Below are positions 32,638 through 43,638 of a stretch of DNA of 64,000 bases, in pieces. Within the stretch, counting starts at the first letter, position 1. Every line of letters starts with the position of its first letter. This DNA is from Channa striata (Eukaryota; Chordata; Actinopteri; Anabantiformes; Channidae), in the NCBI GenBank assembly GCA_033026295.1, contig CM065186.1, forward strand, positions 19,503,672 to 19,567,671, given 5' to 3'. A program made the translations under genes and the position numbers. Under the pieces are notes generated by a model. The model searched no databases, had not been told where the DNA came from, and saw only the letters and a program-made list of their open reading frames with translations.

Positions 32638-35600
32638 GGTCATTAAAAACAGCAGAGTGAGCCTGTGCTCGCCGCCGTGCCACATAGTGCCGATGGCGCT
32701 TTCATGTCTAATCAAAGAGGAAAAGCCAAGTTACTATCAGTGATATCAAAGGCCTTTTCTGAAACACAATATAATCTTATATCTATCCCAATTATGGTAG
32801 TAGTCTTTTTCTTTCATAATAAAAACAACTGCGAGCACGCTTCAAAGAAAAACAAGAATTGTACTGGCTGCTAGTCGGAGTGAGACACAGCGGAACGTCA
32901 GCACTCAACACGTTCACAAACACAAAGAGCTTGTGTGCACGCAGAGGTCAGAGTACAGGCCCAGTATTATTCGTCTCCTCCAGGACCTCACTCAGTGGGG
33001 CTTTCGGGTGGAGATAGCGCTGACTGACACCCCCGATTGCCGTGTGTGCACGCTGATAGGCCTACTTTGAAATAACTCTTGAAAATTTATCTAATCTAAC
33101 CATAGACATTAGACAAGAATTTGCCTCAATCCCGATTTATATTTGAATCCTCTGTGACGTCACTGCTATGTTTGAGGATCGGAATGAGCTGTCTTATTTC
33201 CTGAGCTGTTCCTGAGATGATCAAAAACGGGACGAATCCACAACAGTGTTCACATTTCCAGTGCGTGCTGTATTTGCCTCCTCAAATGTACTGCCCTCTG
33301 GACGCCCTTTGGGCAAAAATGTACATTCACCAAAAAAAACTGCTATAAATAATGACACCGTGAACATGTCCAGTGGGCATTTCTGGCACTGCATAAAAAA
33401 TTCTAATTCAATGACATCACTTTTGTTGCCAATCTTTGACATACCCAAGACTCTACTCACCAGGCACCAAGCCCCATCCCCTATTATTTATTATATGGAA
33501 AATAACACATTTATTGTGGATTTTGGGGTATTTTTTCGGGGGGGAATAATTAATATTTCAAGTAAACTTGCATTTAAAGCATTAACATCTTACAGCTGTC
33601 GGTTCAATCCCGGGTAAAGGCAGGGTGTCGAATTGATATTGAGACTGTATCATTTCAAATATTGAGGCTTCAGTAAAAACCAAAAGGAAAATAAGGGTTT
33701 TTAACTAACGAGGGTTTTTATTGGGTTGTATGGTGAGGGTCTGTCTGTCTCCCAGTACTTCCAGAGAGACACCAGAGAGCAGAGGCAGCGTTTCACACAG
33801 CAAATATCTTCAATAGGACATCATCTATGAAGTGGATGACAAAATGCATCAGGGTCAGGTCCACAGATACTTTTTAGAATTAGATGGCGTTGGCGGCGTT
33901 CAGCTTCTTGGCTTTACCAAGGGAGGTGTGGCCGATAAAGTTTGAGAAATACATGGAGCAGTCAGTTTGGAGAAAATACAGCAACAGCCAACGGGTTATC
34001 AGCTCAAGTGGGAAGAAATGTTAAATGAACTAGATGAGATTCACTTTGTCATTTTCCTCCAGATTTGCTGTATTTGTTAATTCCCAATGACTCCCACAGA
34101 CCTCATCTCTGCCAAGCCCCTCTGCTGGCCTGAGGAGACTGGGTGAAGACCGCCATGTGTGTCCTCAAAAACACATGGAGCCACCAGCTGCTTCTCTTCC
34201 AGTGACAGCCTGGGCAACTTGCTTCGTTAAAGTTTGACGACAGAAGGCCACTGGCCTGTGGAAACTGGCTGAAGTGTCTTTGGTGGTGGGCGGTGTGTGT
34301 TTGGACTCCAAATTCTACAGAAAACTTCAGGAAGATTCCAGGAAGATAACAGCCAGAGGTACACAGAACTCCACACCGTGTCATTTCACAAACACTACAC
34401 TGTTTCGTACAGATTGTGCAGCCTTAGGTGAGGTAGGATTTCAGCTGTGACTGAAGGGAAATCAGAACAGTAAGGTGGCAGCTTGGGCTAAAAGGCGTAG
34501 TTCTTCTGTGTGCTGCAGTTGCAGGCTGTGTAGTGTGACACACAGCTGGAGAGAGACGCACAAGAAGCAACATGTCACCACTGGCACTAACATTATCCTA
34601 AGGAAGAAGTACAGTGGTACGTCACCACCTCTTCCAGAGCCCAGGGCTGATGTGAAGCAGCCTTGTTTGTGACTTGATGGATGTTGTGCTGCAAGCGAGT
34701 TTTCGTAGAACAGTATTTGTAGACTTACAGTTAAAAGTATCGGCGTGTTGGTTGAACAAGTTTTCTACATCCTCAAACTGCATTTTGATTTAAGCTTTGT
34801 TCCTATGCTTTGAGTTTCTAGGTACTGAACTTTGTGGCGGTCTTCACAGACTGTGCAAGATGGCCTATTTTTTATTCCGATGCATTTCAGCTGTTTCATG
34901 GTTGTGTTTACATATTCGCAGCACTCGCTTAAGGTTAGAGGAAGATTGTGGTAATCACACACGGTGTTGGTTTACTTTTCAACTAAGTCTGTATCGACCC
35001 TTTAACTCACACAGGACCTGGGAGCCAAACGCTCGCTACCTTTCCTGTCCAGCCCCTCTCTATTACTTATTAATTATCATCACCAATGAGCTACAACACA
35101 GATGTTTTAGCAACCGGGATTCAATACGGGTGTTCTGACAGCCGTCCATCATGACCAGCATAACATTTTTCCCATACTGACCTCTGTCCATTTTGTGTGA
35201 ATTGCATGTCTGTCTCTGTCATTCACACTTCATCCTTTATTGAAGGAAAAAGGTTTGAGCTCATGAAGTCTTAAGAGCAACTGTGTCTCCAAACAGCCAG
35301 AGGGAAGAAACCATGTTGCTGAGTAAACTTTTCCTCTAAATTTGAATAAAATGCTGCTCTGTAGTCTATTACTCATAGGACTTCAGGAATGGAGGAATTG
35401 CCCTTTGAATTTTGATGTTCAACTATAATGAGGTGCCAATGATTATACTGGTTTAATTTAAAACTACTGTAGGTCTATAACAATGACCCTATTGTTCCTA
35501 AGTCAGCACACACACGCACAGGCAAATAGTCCTAAATTGGTTAGAAAAAAAACTTGTATTTTTTATTTCTCTAACTAGGTGACAAATATAAGCACATGCG

Positions 35601-36489
35601 TACAGCTGCATTTGCCACAGTCTTTCCATCACAATTTTAGTGCAACTGAGTGCAAATCACTCTTTGAGTTTCCCACCTGTGGTCAGACGGCCTCAGTTCT
35701 GCCTCTGTGTTACCATAGTTTTTGCTGATGTTTGTGTCGCTATATAAAGCTCAGTGAAAACCCACGGGAGTAGAGGACCTATTTGTCACACGTTTATGGC
35801 TGACATAACTCTTGCAGATATACATAGTTTACATCATAATACACAGTTCACGGTCACATGGCAACGGTGCAACGATACACACAACACCCACAATGATTGA
35901 TGTTTGTTTCTAAGCTTCAAATATTATAAAGAAATACATAGTTCAGACTTAACTTTTTCACAGCGGAACACAGTATCCAGCAGCTCCACACTATTTTCCG
36001 TCGTCATTTTCTTGTGTTTTCTAATTGACCTTGTGCAGTTGAATTTGGTTACAGTTTGTACAGTGTGTGTGTGTGGGATTAGAGCTCTGTGCGGGTAAAT
36101 GCACGGAGCCGTGTTTGTTCAGTGTCAGCAGAGTGAATCCAGACAAAACACTTTAGTCCCCAAGTGCCTGTAAGGACTGAGCTCAGCTGGTCAACAGAGG
36201 AAACTGTACAAAACACACCGTCAATTAATAAATAGGTTCAGTTTGTTGCTAGAGGAGGCTCTCAACCTGACTGCAGTGTCCCCGTCGATGCTGTGAAGGA
36301 AAACAGTCTTAGAATATATTGAATAAAAGCACAGTAAAATAATTCCGTGAATCCCTCGCAGCTGCTCCAAAAGCTTAAGCTGACGTTTGAAGTCATTTGT
36401 GGTAGATTACGGGGTCAGCTTTGGATCACTCTCCTGTTGTAGACCCAACCTCTTTTTTTTTACGTTTATTGACTGACTTTATGTGTGCA

Positions 36490-36840
36490 TCCAACATCTG
36501 TTGATGTTTAGTGGAATCCATGTTTCCCTGCGATCATGTGCCACTGGCTGATACAAAACGCTGAAGTTGAACTTCATTTGTCCGCAGAGTCCACAGTCGC
36601 ATGTCGCTTTGCAGGTTTTACATTTGGATTTTGGATGACGCTTCAGAAGATCTCAGCTGTACATCGGTGCTCCACAGTGGAGCAATGTTTCTACAGATGT
36701 GAAGTTTCCTCTGAAGGATTTCCTGGTGGCCCGCGTCTTTTCTTGACTTCCACAGTTTACCTTAACAGCTGGCATTTCTGTCAGTGGAATTGTAAAGTTT
36801 TATATTTTACAGTGACCCTGCTGCGTAGGCATTAATTAGC
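36490..36840 (-). mobile_element. probable Tc1-like transposon remnant
   Basis: TTTAGTGGAATCCATGTTTC and GCGATCATGTGCCACTGGCT, followed by GATACAAA, match from memory a stretch of a repeated fish Tc1-like element (usual reading GATCATGTGCCACTGGCTGATATAAAG), in which the transposase runs on the opposite strand. No complete catalytic motif is readable. The element could end anywhere within about 100 bp of these limits. Confidence 0.4.
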
Positions 36841-37076
36841 TTTTTTCTAAGAAACTCAGTTAACTGCCCGTGTTGTCGCGCGTTACCACGAGATATGAAG
36901 AGTCAAAGAATGCATCATTCTCTGCATCTGAACTCAGCTGGCAATTAGTGACAATGCTCCGACTGCCTAATAAGTCTGAACAAGTCAATTAAGTGTTTTC
37001 AAAATAAAATGTCAGATGCCTCACAATAATTTGCTTTTGTCTCACTAAAAGTCCAAACCCCAGTAAATAACTGCAC

Positions 37077-37215
37077 AACTAATTAACCCTGAGAATGACT
37101 AAAGATGCTCGACACTTACATATACGCTAATTGTTTTAGCAATTTTTATAAAGCAAAACAATTAGCGTATATGTAAGTGTCAAGCATCTTTAGTCATTCT
37201 CAGGGTTAATTAGTT
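37077..37215. repeat. long near-perfect inverted repeat (hairpin)
   Basis: The left arm 37077-37140 (64 nt) and right arm 37153-37215 (63 nt) are reverse complements except for one C/A mismatch (37110) and one bulged A (37138); the spacer is 12 nt. The arms begin AACTAATTAACCCTGAGAAT on the left and end ATTCTCAGGGTTAATTAGTT on the right. A 17-bp exact direct repeat, TTTTTATAAAGCAAAAC, lies at 37143-37159 and again at 37216-37232. Tc1, hAT or other TIR consensus ends were not recognised, and no target-site duplication borders the arms. Confidence 0.95.
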
Positions 37216-38484
37216 TTTTTATAAAGCAAAACTATTTCAAACAAGTGAACTTCTCCTGGAATAAAATTAGATTTCAGGGTAAAAAATGTCAAATGATGTA
37301 ATTGGCACTTTTTAATGCCTCCTGATTTCCACAATGGCTCCATGATTCCTCCCTATTGATTACAGTCAATCAACTGAAATTCTGGTTTGGTGCTGCATTT
37401 GGTAGAAGGTCTGTTGGACCCACCTAGTTGCTAACCCAAAGAAATGCTGCATATGAAAACATAAGGGGGAGCTCGATATGAAAAAGTCAGACAGCTAGCG
37501 ACGAATGAGACAACGGAAAGGAGAGGATGAGAAGCAGCTGCTAAACTGAGCATAATGAAGGAGAACAAGTTGACTCTGATTGGAGCAGAGTGGGGAGTGT
37601 GTAGTGTGTGAGTCTTTCTACTGCGCCATGACTGTAACTAGGAGAAGCTCTGAGTTTTCCGATTTGAACCATGGTAGCCAATAATGTGAAATTGCTGTGG
37701 GCTGGTGGCTAACACAGTAAATGTTGGATTTAGGGCTGAAGGGAACAAGATCGTGTTCTACAAGGCTTAATAAAATCCAGGTAAAGTGGGCATGTATGCA
37801 CTTTTTAAGCAAAAGTGTTCTGGAAGGACCTACAGACTGTAATTTGGTTTGGGTAACTGGGAAGGTAGGAAGGTAGTCCAGTCAGTCATTTCCAATAAAA
37901 AGAGGAATTTTCACCAAATAAAAGCGTTCGCTTCTCTGTTCCAGCACTTGAACTCAGTCACACATTTATTACTACAAACAGATGATGTCTGGCAGGATGT
38001 GGTGTGCCTGTTCCGTTGTGACTTGGGATAAATTTCAGAACTTTAGAAGACACACCCAGTACAAAGACACATGTATGTTTCCCTTTGACTTAAGTGAAGC
38101 TGTAATTGTTTCCCTCTTTGCCTGGTGTTGGGAAATGAGCTCAGCAGAGTGAAAGATCATCTCTCTCTCAGCAAGAAGACGCACAGAAGGGGAGTGGTGA
38201 CTGGGACAAAGGGCGGGTGGAGTGAGCACAAAAGTCAGCAGAGGAGGACAGATGGCGGGAAGGAGGGAGGAAAAGCAGAGGAAAGAGAGGGAGCTGATCT
38301 GCAGCATTTAACACGTCCTGGTGCCAACTGGATTTGGGAGATTTCATTTTTTAAAAAAAGGCAGTACAACATTGGATTTAGGGAAGCATGCTGAGCCAAA
38401 CTGTACCAGATCCAGCCATCTGCATCCTGGGACGACTACGCCGTTGATTTACTCCAAGTTGGAGTGATGTGCACACCTAATGCC
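37216..38484. other. unique non-coding DNA
   Basis: Nothing assigned. The section 38125-38310 is purine-rich and gives chance frames on both strands. Confidence 0.3.
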
Positions 38485-38487
38485 AAA

Positions 38488-38870
38488 AATTCTCTGCCAT
38501 TTATCCAGTGGGTCACAGAGGAAGCAGGTTTAGCAGGGATGTCCTGACTTACCTTTGCCCATCATTTTCTCTCTCCTCCTGGGGGATCCAGAGGCATTCC
38601 CTGTCCAAATGAGATACATAAGCTGCCCAGCATATTCTGGATCCACCCCACAGTCTTCTACCAGGAGCACATGCCCAGAAAACTTCCCATGGAAGGGACC
38701 CACTCTGATGAGTTGTGTAAAGCATCTCAGCGGCTCTTTGAATGCAAAAGAGCTGAGACTCTACTGTGAAATGCCCTGTCTGTAAGGCTAAGCCCAGCCA
38801 CCCTATGGACTGTACTTGCAGTCTCATCCCTTCAGTCATTAGCAACATTTCATATCCATTAGTGGAACAT
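38488..38870 (-). pseudogene. LINE ORF2 C-terminal remnant
   Basis: The minus strand reads LPWEVFWACAPGRRLWGGSR, then AAYVSHLDRECLWIPQEE. This corresponds to the C-terminal segment of a very common fish LINE ORF2 with the order PREVFxAC-TGRR-RG(R)PR, then W-DYVS-LAWE-LGIPPEE. Upstream in the same frame a weaker resemblance continues (MLLMTEGMRLQVQSIGWLGL, about 38785-38844). On the 3' side the minus strand reads CTGCTAAACCTGCTTCC, then GACCCACTGGATAAATGGC, matching the usual CCGGATAAGCGG end of that element. One frame stays open for 111 codons, but the conserved residues are heavily substituted and the reverse transcriptase core is absent (5' truncation). Clade is uncertain (RTE-like or related). 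Confidence 0.7.
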
Positions 38871-40335
38871 ATAAATACATACACTTTACTAGTCAGTCTG
38901 AAAGCTCTGCCTTAGATTAAGGGTTAGATCAGACAAACTCTAAGAACATTGTGCACCACACTGGCTACTTTCACAGATCCAACCAGAGAGGAGGTAAAAG
39001 TAATCAGGAAAAAAAAAAGCCAAATGAAAATCTGCACAGCATGGGCACCCATCACTAAATCATCACACCCGAGAACACGAAAAAACCACTGACAATGATG
39101 TTCACTGTAACAGACACTTATGAAACAAAAACCATGTGCAGACTAAGTTTGAACTTTGACCCATAGTCTATCCACGGACGAGAAGAATGCTGTATCGTGC
39201 TAGGTCTTTTTTTGTTCTGCTTTGGACGGTGCGATATAAATCCAAAGATGCAGCCACGTCCCTGATTTTTTCAATGGGACTCATCATCCTGCTTTAAAAA
39301 AGTACTGAACTACTTCTGACTTTCCTTCACATCTTGCAGATGGATTTGTTTCTGCTTTACAGGAATGTGGTGCGTGCAGATCTTTTACCAATGCGAGTCT
39401 ACAAGTTTTTCCCCCTTTTTTTATGAAAAAGAAAGAAGTCGTGATCCGTCCATGAAAATCAGTACACCAAGTCTTCAAAGAGCCCGTTAAGTTTGACCAA
39501 GGGTCTCATCAGGTTCACACAACTGACAGACACCTCTGATTGGTCAGTGTCCACATTAGTTTCATGCTGGGCTTTCTGATAGCTGCTTGCACAGCATCTA
39601 GATTAAACATGCTAAGGTCTGTGACACACCACAGGTAAGTAGACTACGAATTATTACCAACAGATACATACAAAGATTTCAATGTGTGAGATATGATTTT
39701 AATTGAAGCAAAGTTATCTGAGCAAGGTGGTTTAGGCCAACCAATGCCAAATGCAGTGCTGAGTTATTTAAAATGTGACACTGAACAAACAGTTTTATTA
39801 ACAGATTAGTCATATTTATCATGTTGTACATAGTGATAGTGGCTTCCCTCTGCACTCTAGTATGTTTTTCATTCTGAGAGAAGTTATTCTGTGATGCATG
39901 TTTTAAAAATGCCAGAAGAAATGAGCATTTTACCATCTGTACAGGCTGGCTGCCACCGTCATAAATATTCATACATATTGTATTTAGGCCCCTCATATAG
40001 ACTATGGAGAGAACTGCAATTAGCCGTAAGCACAGAATCCTCCCAGGAACTACAGATACATGTTTATGCACATATCTGCACTATTTCAAGAACATGGAGC
40101 TGTACTTTGCCTCTGATCTGGGAGGTTTGGATGTTGTTGACCACTAAGACAGATCTCAGATGTTAACATCATTCTTCACAAAGTGGCAAGCAAAGGAAAT
40201 GTACGAATCTCATGAGCAGGAATTAGTCAAAAATCACCTTAATCTAACAACCTTCTAAAAAAGCATTTATGAAAGTAATTGGTTTGAGTTGTTATGCTAA
40301 AGTAGTGATTGTTAAGGCGTTTAGTGTTTCACAGT
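38871..40335. other. unique non-coding DNA, possible conserved block
   Basis: The sections 39680-39870 and 39890-40095 are repeat-free with AT-rich cores (ATAAATATTCATACATATTG) and look like conserved non-coding DNA. No domain-bearing frame. Confidence 0.3.
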
Positions 40336-40339
40336 GAAA

Positions 40340-40412
40340 ACAAAATGTAGCAAGATGACTTTGTTGCAAGTTGGCGCTATATAAACTAGACTTGAATTGA
40401 ATAAAAAAATAT
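40340..40412 (+). repeat. L2-type LINE 3' end
   Basis: TTGTTGCAAGTTGGCGCTAT followed by ATAAACTAGACTTGAATTGA matches the 3' terminus of fish L2-like LINEs and their SINEs (GGCGCTATATAAA, then TTGAA repeats). Only the last 70 or so bases are recognisable. Confidence 0.5.
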
Positions 40413-43145
40413 AAAGCTACTACTACGACTACTAGAGATGCCCACTCCTCAGTGACATGTGCTCTGTTGAGACGTCATATCTTGTGGCATTTGGAAAAAA
40501 AAAAAACGACATTTGTGTTCTTGGAGTTACCCAGTGTTACAATGACTCCTACATATGAGTGCAGAATTTGATTTCATAAAATGGCAACTCAAACAAACCA
40601 GACCTGAGACAGAGACCAACACCTTCAATCAGGAACCACCTCTGGTCAAAAAGCGATTTTTTTTTCCTTTCCCCAGAAATTCACACTCTCATGTTAAAAC
40701 GTAATATTTCTGCTCCTGCTGTGGTTATGTTAAACCATGTGATATCAGCTGCTGTTCACAGGTGAGTTTCCTGACACTGACAGACAGGACACATACAACT
40801 GGACCCTGCCCATCCTAACTAAATTGGACATTTGGACCTGGCCCTTCTCAGGTCGGCTGTCAGCAAGAGGATCAAATGGAGCAATGAATGCTCTGTCAAA
40901 CCCTTTTCAAACTACCTCGCTTTGACTTTTTTGCAGACAGATGATGACAGATGCAGGACAGACTTTTTTTAAGGCTGCAATGAGTGGCCGGCTTTGGAAT
41001 GAATGAATGAATGAACTGCTATATTTATCAGTGCTCATAGAGATCCAAACACATGGGCAGACTGGATGGTGAAAGCGCAAGGGCACAACGAGAACTGGCG
41101 ACAATCTTAACAAAGTGTCTAAAAATGACTTTCAAATACAAATTTCAATAATGCTGTTGTCACAAAAATGTATTTCAGCACAAATAAAAAAACTTTTTAC
41201 TGATGTTTAGTATAATAAATATCATTGATTAGCAACAAATCATTAAGTTAATAGAAAATGCAATGCAGTTGCAGTTATATTTGCTGTGAAAATGTCTTTG
41301 CATTTGCAGTTTAAAAACATAAAACTTCCTTTTGGGAGACCGAGTTAAGTCTTGGACTTTCAGGTGACGTTCTTTTAGATCCAAGACCAGCAGCAAGATG
41401 CAAGATTGAGCAAGAAAACAATGAGAATAATTTAAAAAAAAATAATAATTCTGTGCTAGACTTTTTTTTTTGTGATTGACAAATGATCTTGGAGAGCTAT
41501 GGAGCAAAAACACAGAAGCAATTAGCGCTTCGCACTGCAGATGGGGGAGTACGTAAACAACACTTTAAATTCTGGTCCAGGACCTGTCAGAGTGTTGCAT
41601 ATCAAATGTTTGCAGCGCTTGACAAATGAGGTCCGGCGAGTTTAGCTGAGAATGTGAAGTGAATCTCACTGAATCATGACCAGCAGCCAGTGTGCTGTCA
41701 ACAGGGGAAGTCCCAGGACCTGGACCTGGTTCTCATCAGCCGACTAATGAAGCTGCTAATACTGGAAACAGATGTGTTGAGTAGCACACACACACTGTAC
41801 ACGCAGATGCTACTAGCAGCGTTTCAGTCAGGACAGGCCGTAAACAGAGAAAGTGAGTTCACATCGGGGTCCAACTCCAGGTCAGGTAACATACAGAATG
41901 GAGAAAAGGTGAGACAGAAAGAGTGTTTTAAGTCAACTTTGCAACCTCTCCAAGAACTTTGTCCTATCTCAGCGGCACACGCCACTCACCTATTCTCCAA
42001 AGAATCCACAGATAATTCCACCGTTATCTATTTCTATGTGTTTAAGCCTTTGAGGGTTAAGTACCCTTGGCTGAGGGCACGCCGGTGCATTCCTATGAGG
42101 GAGAATCTGCGAGTAGATGGCTTTCACAGCTCTGCTCAGATGAGACGGAAGCATTTGCTTGGAGATATTTCTCTTTTCTGTTCCGCTGTGCCACCAGTCA
42201 GCAGGAGGTAGGAGGGAGTCGACAGCAGGAACCCGAGGGACTTTAATTAAAATGGTGCCTGAAATCCCCGCCGCGGGCTGAGCATACATTAACATACAGT
42301 TTATTGTGCAAACACCTTTGGACCTGATCGCAATGTGTATGCATGACTTCATGCACCTTCATGCTGGCCCATAACTTCAGGTTCACAAACAACGTACACG
42401 TTGTCTGCATTTATTTAAAGGCTCACTTTGCATTGCAGCTGCTCTGTAATCACGTAGAACATTCACATGCACTGGTGGGAAAATGGTAGCAATACTGCAC
42501 AGAGGCAACGGCACGATGGTAAATCTGAATACTAGGAGGAATCAGGCCCTTTAGTAGTAAAAGATATGTGACCGATCCCCTATCTTACAGTACCTTCTTC
42601 TAATCTGTGAAGGTTGTCTTTTTAGTTTTTTTTACTCACCATCAGAGCGATGAACTGTCGTAGTTTAAGTACCACAGCAGAAATTTAAAAAAATCTGTCA
42701 TTAATACCAACACTAATGTTCTTCATCTTTAGTTAGCAGATGAAGGAGTATTTGGTCTTTACTGTTGTCGTTCAGCAACGTTCTTCTTCCTCGATGTTTG
42801 CTTCATCATACCAATTAAATACCACTAAAACTGTCTCTTTTATAGCAATATTTTCAAAATTACATTTTGTAAATGTAATAATGAATACTTGCACGGGAAA
42901 AGGGGAAAGTAGTTGACTGTCACCCTTAAAACAACTAAAGTGACGCAGCTCAAGTCTAAATTATCCAAACACTGCTGCAAATCTGTTTCTTGAAATTTTG
43001 ATATTATAAATTTTAGTAGCTAAAAGTAAAGTGAGGATGTTTTAAAACTAATGCAAAGAATGCGTTGCTTCTGAATCCATAAGCTAATGCTTGGAACTGA
43101 GTACAGAACAATCCAAACAAATCTATTTCTTGCTTTTTAAAGCAG
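40413..43145. other. unique non-coding DNA with dispersed-repeat traces
   Basis: The section 41125-41300 shares TAATGCTGTTGTCACAAAAA with 28.76 kb and AGAAAATGCAATG with 23.61 kb. A GAAT tetramer run lies at 40998-41014. The longest open frame of the window (41690-42211, 173 codons) is here but shows no domain. Confidence 0.35.
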
Positions 43146-43199
43146 CACTAGTTCTCCTTATGTGCTTGCACAGTCTTTCTAGATACTTGGCAAGTAGGT

Positions 43200-43344
43200 T
43201 GTTCTAGGCTACGTGAAAATCTTCCAGAGTTAGTCTGCCTCAGTGTCTCTTCATGCAATCCCAGACTGATTCCATGATGCTGAGATCAGAGCACTGTGGG
43301 GGCCACACCATCTGCTGCAGGACTCCTTTCCTTCTTGTCTCTGA

Positions 43345-43386
<42 letters not shown>

Positions 43387-43473
43387 GGCTCGCTGTGGTG
43401 CTGCAGAATGAATTTGGGACCAATCAGAACGCTGCTTGACTGTGCCCAAAGCTTTTGCACAGTACTGTATACA
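43200..43473 (-). pseudogene. Tc1-like transposase C-terminus split by a microsatellite
   Basis: The minus strand reads GVLQQMVWPPQCSDLSIMES, then VWDCMKRH. This resembles the end of a Tc1-type transposase, where WPPQSPDLNxIE carries the third catalytic acidic residue; here SPD has become CSD while the E of MES remains. The right boundary has GCACAGTACTGTATA (43456-43470), like the terminal inverted repeat of a fish Tc1 family (TACAGTACTGTGCAAAAG). An (AT)18 run at 43347-43382 separates the two. Only this end is present and the frame is short, so the element is dead. Confidence 0.65.
43347..43382. repeat. (AT)18 microsatellite
   Basis: Pure AT run inside the Tc1 remnant. Confidence 0.97.
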
Positions 43474-43530
43474 GGACACTAAAAATAGCTACAGTGCAGC
43501 TTATATTTTAGCAAATAAAAAGGAACTATT

Positions 43531-43589
43531 TATATATATATATATATAAAACACACACACACACACACACACTAGGAGCGCAGTCAAGT

Positions 43590-43638
<49 letters not shown>
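43531..43638. repeat. compound TA/AC/TA/GA microsatellite
   Basis: (TA)9 at 43531-43548, (AC)11 at 43551-43572, a 21-base unique insert, (AT)n at 43594-43624 and (GA)7 at 43625-43638. The unique insert belongs to the inverted-repeat pair described at 43573-44403. Confidence 0.95.

Larger units (their letters stand above)
31575..36485. other. unique non-coding DNA
   Basis: Contains the CA run at 31.99 kb, the POU octamer pair at 32.62 kb and GGTTCAATCC at 33601-33610 (a lone B-box match). The section 32160-32720 is repeat-free and looks regulatory. The section 34100-34340 has a repeat-like feel that I could not assign. The 123-codon frame at 33246-33617 and the 113-codon frame at 34797-35138 show no domain. 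Confidence 0.3.

Noticed and set aside
33590..33620. Possible tRNA gene or SINE head around GGTTCAATCC
   Set aside because: Only the B box is present; no A box, no cloverleaf stems pair, no SINE body follows.
34100..34340. Possible transposase or LINE remnant
   Set aside because: Felt repeat-like, but I could not identify any RT or DDE motif or a second copy in the window.
41690..42211. Longest open frame (173 codons, plus strand)
   Set aside because: No recognisable domain, ordinary composition, no splice or promoter context, and an overlapping 120-codon frame on the other strand; expected by chance in 64 kb.
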